NCBI RefSeq assembly: GCF_028657195.3 | Contig: NZ_JANCPR020000029.1 | Location: forward strand, 60,389-124,388 | Direction of reading: 5' to 3' | DNA: 64,000 bases | From: Streptomyces iconiensis | Lineage (GTDB): Bacteria; Actinomycetota; Actinomycetes; Streptomycetales; Streptomycetaceae | Shown: positions 60,495 through 64,000 of the stretch, piece by piece | Layout: every line of letters begins with the position of its first letter | Numbering within the stretch: position 1 is the stretch's first letter | The notes under the pieces: generated by a model | What the model was told of the DNA's origin: nothing | Databases searched by the model: none | What the model saw: only the letters and a program-made list of their open reading frames with translations | Translations under genes and position numbers: made by a program

Positions 60495-61220
60495 ATGAGC
60501 AACGCACGGGAATTCTCGCGACAGGAGCCCATCCGGGTCTTCCTCCTCGACGATCACGAGGTGGTCAGGCGCGGACTCGCCGACCTGTTAGGCGTAGAGG
60601 ACGACATCGAGGTCGTCGGCGAGGCTGCGACGGCAGCCCAAGCACTCACCAGGGTTCCCGCGCTCCGACCGCACGTCGCGGTGCTGGACGTCCGGCTGCG
60701 CGAGAGCGACGGCATCACCGTCTGCCGCGAGCTGCGCTCCGAACTACCCAGCCTCGCCTGCCTGATGCTCACTTCCTTCGACGAGGAGGACGCCCTGCTG
60801 GACTCGATCATGGCTGGAGCCGCAGGTTACGTCCTCAAGCAGATCGAGGGCGCCGATCTGGTCGACGCGATACGTACCGTGGCCTCCGGGAAGTCCATGC
60901 TCGACCCGTCGGCCGCCGGCGTGCTGATGCGCTCTCTGCGCGCCGAACCCGAGGAGCCGGAACAGGATCCGAAATTGGCGAGCCTGTCTCCCCGCGAGCG
61001 GGACATCCTCCGCCTGATCGGTGACGGCCTGACCAACCGGGAGATCGGCAAGCGCCTGTACCTTTCGGAGAAGACCGTCAAGAACAACATCTCCCGGCTC
61101 CTCGGCAAGCTCGGCGTCCAGCGCCGCGTGCAGGCTGCTGTCCTCGCCACCAACCTGGACGACAAGGTGGAGGGGAAGGGCCCGTCCGGCGCTCCCCCGA
61201 CCGGTCACGGGCGCACGTGA
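60495..61220 (+). CDS. osdR: DevR/OsdR-like NarL-family response regulator
   Basis: 241 residues from ATG 60,495 behind AAGGAGG. Receiver domain: FLLDDHEVVRRGLADLL (acid pair), phospho-acceptor Asp65 in VAVLDVRL, LMLTSFDEEDALLDSIMAGA, and Lys in AGYVLKQI. Output domain: LSPRERDILRLIGDGLTNRE then KTVKNNISRLLGKLGVQRR, a LuxR-type helix-turn-helix very like mycobacterial DosR. In Streptomyces the orthologous OsdR controls a hypoxia/development regulon. I infer that it binds the dyad boxes scattered over the island. The kinase gene is convergent, 15 bp away. Confidence 0.88.
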   Translation: MSNAREFSRQEPIRVFLLDDHEVVRRGLADLLGVEDDIEVVGEAATAAQALTRVPALRPHVAVLDVRLRESDGITVCRELRSELPSLACLMLTSFDEEDALLDSIMAGAAGYVLKQIEGADLVDAIRTVASGKSMLDPSAAGVLMRSLRAEPEEPEQDPKLASLSPRERDILRLIGDGLTNREIGKRLYLSEKTVKNNISRLLGKLGVQRRVQAAVLATNLDDKVEGKGPSGAPPTGHGRT

Positions 61221-61235
61221 CCCGGCACGGCACCG

Positions 61236-62999
61236 TCAGGGTTCCGTACCGTCCTGCCGAGCCACCGTGCCCCCCGCCCCGGGCAGCGGCACCCGCCAGC
61301 ACAGCCGGGTGCCGCCCTCGACCGGAGTCTCCAGTTCCATGGATCCGCCCAAGCGCTCGGCGCGTCCGGCGAGGTTGCGCAGGCCACTGCGCCGCGGCTG
61401 CTCCGGCAGGCCACGGCCGTTGTCGGTGACGGTCAGCGTCAGCTCTCCGCCGCCGGCGGCGAGATGGACATCCACCGCGCTCGCCTCCGCGTGCCGGGCA
61501 GCGTTGCTCAGCGCTTCCTTCAGCACGGCCACCACCTGGTCGGCGAACGGGAGCGGCACAGACGTGTCCACCAGTCCCTCCACCCGCAGCGCGGGGGTGA
61601 AGCCGAGCATCGCGGCAGCCTCCTCCACCGTCTCGGCTGTCCGCGCTCGCAGCCCAGCCTTCTCCCCTTCCGTTTCTGGCGCCTGCAAGCCGAAGATGGT
61701 CGAACGAATGATCTTGATGGTGATGTCGAGCTCCTTCACCGCTCGCCCCAACCGCTCGGACAGCTCCGGCCGTTCCGAGAGACGCTGTGCGCTCTGCAAG
61801 GTCATGCCGGTGGCGAACAGCCTCTGAATCGCCAGGTCATGCAGGTCCTTGGCGATACGGTCACGCTCCTCCAACAGCGCCAACGCCTCAACGTCCCGGC
61901 GCCGCTCGGCCACCTCCATCGCCAGCGCGACCTGCGCCGCGAAGCCGAGCGCCGGGGCGATCTCAGGCTCGGCGAACGGCACCCCGCGCTCCGCGCGTGC
62001 CAGCACCAGCACGCCCCTCGCCTCCTCCCCGGCGCCCATGGGCACGGCCACGGCGGGGCCCAGCCCGGACCACGTCCCATCCGACTCCTGCACCCGCGGG
62101 TCGTTCTGGATGTCCGCCGTCGCCACCGGTCCCTCGGCTGTGAACGCCTCGTCGATGAACCCGTCGTGCCACCGCGGCGCCAACGCGCGGAACGCCTCGG
62201 CACCCACTCCGTCGGCCAGTCCCATACGCAATCCGTCCGCGCCCTCGACCGGAAGCACCACTGCGGCCAAGTCGGCCGAGACGACGCCCCGCGCACGCTC
62301 CACGATCAGCTCCAGCACCTCGCCTCGGGGAGCGCCCGACAAGAGCGCGCCGATGACCTCGGCGCCTGCCGAGGCCCACTGTTCGCGCTGACGCGCCTCC
62401 TCGTACAGCTGCGCGTTCTCGATGGCCACCCCGGCGGCCACGGCCAGCGTCGCGAGCACCGCCTCGTCCTCGGCATCGAACTCCTTGGCCGAGCGCTTCT
62501 CGGTCAGGTAGAAGTTCCCGAACACCTCGTCCCTCACCCGCACCGGCACTCCGAGGAAGGAATGCATGGGCGGATGCCCGGGCGGAAAGCCGTACGAGGC
62601 GGGATGCTGCGACAGCTCCGGCAGTCTCAACGGCTCAGGATGCCGGATCAGTTCACCCAGGATTCCGTGCCCACGGGGAAGTTCCCCGATCTCCGCCACC
62701 TGCTCAGGACCGAGCCCGACGGTCAGGAATGCGGACAGCCCGCGGTCCTCCCCCGCCTTCGCCACCACGCCCAGTGCGCCGTACTCGGCGTCCACGAGCA
62801 CGACCGCCGCCTCGACGATCTGCTTGAGCACCTGCGACACGTCGAGCCCGCGCCCGATTGACAGCACTGCCTCCAACAGCCCGTGCAGCCGGTCCTGGGT
62901 CCCGCGCACTTCGCCGATCCGCCGCTCCAGCTCCTCCAGAAGCTCGTCGAGCCGCAAGCGCGGCACCGCCGCGCCACCATCCCCAGCGCCACTCTCCAT
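61236..62999 (-). CDS. osdK: DevS/OsdK-like GAF-GAF sensor histidine kinase
   Basis: 587 residues from ATG 62,999. GAF-A (residues ~45-200) contains LPRGHGILGELIRHPEPLRL and FPPGHPPMHSFLGVPVRVRD. The His of HPPM (residue ~142) aligns, from memory, with the haem-ligating His149 of DosS. GAF-B follows (~215-360). The HisKA_3 dimerisation helix has ERDRIAKDLHDLAIQRLFAT with phospho-His ~387. The HATPase has EALSNAARHAEAS, DNGRGL and GLRNLAGRAERLGG. It is a cytoplasmic gas or redox sensor that would phosphorylate the adjacent response regulator. Confidence 0.88.
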   Translation of the reverse strand: MESGAGDGGAAVPRLRLDELLEELERRIGEVRGTQDRLHGLLEAVLSIGRGLDVSQVLKQIVEAAVVLVDAEYGALGVVAKAGEDRGLSAFLTVGLGPEQVAEIGELPRGHGILGELIRHPEPLRLPELSQHPASYGFPPGHPPMHSFLGVPVRVRDEVFGNFYLTEKRSAKEFDAEDEAVLATLAVAAGVAIENAQLYEEARQREQWASAGAEVIGALLSGAPRGEVLELIVERARGVVSADLAAVVLPVEGADGLRMGLADGVGAEAFRALAPRWHDGFIDEAFTAEGPVATADIQNDPRVQESDGTWSGLGPAVAVPMGAGEEARGVLVLARAERGVPFAEPEIAPALGFAAQVALAMEVAERRRDVEALALLEERDRIAKDLHDLAIQRLFATGMTLQSAQRLSERPELSERLGRAVKELDITIKIIRSTIFGLQAPETEGEKAGLRARTAETVEEAAAMLGFTPALRVEGLVDTSVPLPFADQVVAVLKEALSNAARHAEASAVDVHLAAGGGELTLTVTDNGRGLPEQPRRSGLRNLAGRAERLGGSMELETPVEGGTRLCWRVPLPGAGGTVARQDGTEP

Positions 63000-63466
63000 C
63001 GCCCTGCGCACCCCGATCCGGAAGTCCGCGCTCCCATATCCCCCTGAGGCACGCCATGCTGCCGCCTTACAAGCAGCGATGGAAGGGGTGCAGAGATCGA
63101 CCACAGGAACACGGCCACATAAGGGAGGAACGCCCCGCAATACCCACGGAAGGACCCAGGCACCGTCCTGGCCCTACGTGACAAGCAGCTTCCCCTCGTC
63201 CCGCATCGTGTAGCCGGTGTGCGGGCAGTCCGGCTGGACCAAGTCAGCCACCACCAGCCAGAGCCGATCGATCCCTTGCGGGCACACTCTTTGAGCGGCG
63301 GCGCCTCCCCCATCCCTGAGCCTTCTTTGGGGTTCCCAGGAATAGGTCCCGCTGACTCGGTTGTCCGTGCTCAGTGACCGCACACGAGACCCGGGACGGG
63401 GCATGGGCAATCTGAAAGGTCTTCCGGGTCAAAGGTGGCCGCGCAACGGAGATTCCGGGTCAGCCG
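63000..63466. other. Upstream region of the kinase, no clear gene
   Basis: A minus-strand frame ending at 63,174 gives LWLVVADLVQPDCPHTGYTM then RDEGKLLVT, a plausible short C-terminus with no identifiable start or family. I see no copy of the dyad box here. Confidence 0.35.
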
Positions 63467-63853
63467 ATGGCGGTGGAGCTGGAGCTGCAGTCGCTGATCG
63501 CGGCGAACTCGGGGGCGATCCTGGGGATCCGGTTCCTGGCCTCGGAGTACCGGACGGGTCGGCACCGGGCCGGGTGGATTCGCTGGGGCTGGAAGGAGAG
63601 CGGCACTCCGGTGATCGTGGAGTACCAGCGGTTGCAAAAGTTCGCCTCGGTGCGGGTGCTGCTGCACAAGAAGGTCGTGGCGGTGAACCTGAAACTGGAT
63701 CCGAAGACGGCGACGCAAAAGAAGGGCTTCACCCGGGACGTGACCAAGATCGGCTGTCTCGGCACTCCCCTTCGTTGCCGGCCCCTGACCGCGCAGGCTC
63801 CTGGGGAGAACGGGCCTGCGCTGGGCAGTCCATGGGGAGTTCCGGCTGCATAA
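63467..63853 (+). pseudogene. DUF5655/PD-(D/E)xK-like protein, internally deleted
   Basis: LQSLIAANSGAILGIRFLAS then EYRTG starts like DUF5655-type nuclease-related proteins. GRVDSLGLEGE continues the motif in the next frame. VIVEYQRL (the E-x-K strand with Lys replaced by Gln) leads abruptly to VRVLLHKKVVAVNLKLDP and KGFTRDVTKIGCLGT, the C-terminus. Frameshift, loss of the catalytic Lys and a central deletion mark it as dead. It abuts an IS end. Confidence 0.6.
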
Positions 63854-63863
63854 ACAGTGCCGA

Positions 63864-64000
63864 CTCTGAGAGGGCGTTTGATGTAGGCGGATTGCCCTTT
63901 ATCTCCTAGTAGGTTCCTCGCCAGGTGGGGGTGGTCTCGTCCGTTATGCGCTTGGCGAGGTTGTCGATCGAGGCGACGTGGATCATGGCCTTGGAGCTGG
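63864..64000 (-). mobile_element. End of an IS5-type insertion sequence (continues past the window)
   Basis: The terminus carries CTCTGAGAGGGC, identical to the end of the IS remnant at 22,794 but facing the other way. It is followed by the transposase end. Confidence 0.7.
63906..64000 (-). CDS. IS5-family transposase, C-terminal end (partial)
   Basis: The minus strand reads SSKAMIHVASIDNLAKRITD then ETTPTWRGTY and stop, the characteristic tail of Streptomyces IS5-family transposases. The rest lies beyond the right edge, so intactness cannot be judged. Confidence 0.75.
   Translation of the reverse strand, partial: SSKAMIHVASIDNLAKRITDETTPTWRGTY

Noticed and set aside
1..64000. CRISPR arrays, rRNA or tRNA genes
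   Set aside because: I saw no regularly spaced repeats, no rRNA-like blocks and no convincing tRNA sequence, though a covariance-model search was not possible.

Overview
The window is high-GC actinobacterial DNA. Codon use, family content (FxLD lanthipeptide, Acg-type nitroreductase, Rv1733c-type membrane protein, DevR/DevS-type two-component system, Streptomyces-style secreted deacetylases) and the many broken transposases and fragments fit a Streptomyces or close relative, probably a variable chromosome-arm region. This is inferred from the sequence alone.

Left part, about 1-23,900: an accessory mosaic. It opens with a decayed FxLD lanthipeptide locus (frameshifted methyltransferase, intact precursor, truncated LanB fused to a recombinase remnant). 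A methyltransferase and a large CHAT-protease/NTPase/TPR protein with a small membrane partner follow. Next come APH and Nudix fragments, a divergent LysR/SDR pair, a broken queE, two divergent polysaccharide deacetylases, small secreted or unknown proteins, an MFS exporter with a MarR regulator, a frameshifted nSTAND3-type NTPase and IS5-type transposase remnants.

Middle part, about 23,950-32,300: a possible small natural-product locus on the minus strand. It holds a P450 translationally coupled to a cupin protein, an unrecognised 453-residue protein, a ~106-residue DUF6092-like protein and an overlapping nitroreductase. The last two are laid out like the two subunits of a cyclodipeptide oxidase. 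Around them are gene fragments: LamG, FAD reductase, SAM methyltransferase, MarR, IS110 and a glycine-rich protein.

Right part, about 32,600-63,000: a coherent hypoxia/dormancy and fermentation island. It encodes pyruvate formate-lyase and its activase, pyruvate phosphate dikinase, AdhE, GAPDH, phosphoketolase, a beta-phosphoglucomutase-like HAD enzyme beside a deleted GH65 phosphorylase, six tandem-domain universal stress proteins, a ribosome-hibernation-type factor, an Rv1733c-like membrane protein, an Acg-like nitroreductase, a DoxX-like protein, two CBS-BON proteins, a cyclic-nucleotide-domain protein, and a DevR/OsdR-like response regulator facing a DevS/OsdK-like GAF kinase. Most promoters carry one to three copies of a 14-bp dyad (ideal GGGCCG-N2-CGGCCC). 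Copies in the best arrays sit 21-23 bp apart and 50-125 bp before the start codons. I infer that the resident response regulator binds them and switches on substrate-level ATP generation, redox balancing and ribosome protection when oxygen falls. The right edge holds a DUF5655-type remnant and the end of another IS5-type element, whose terminus matches the one at 22.8 kb in inverted orientation.
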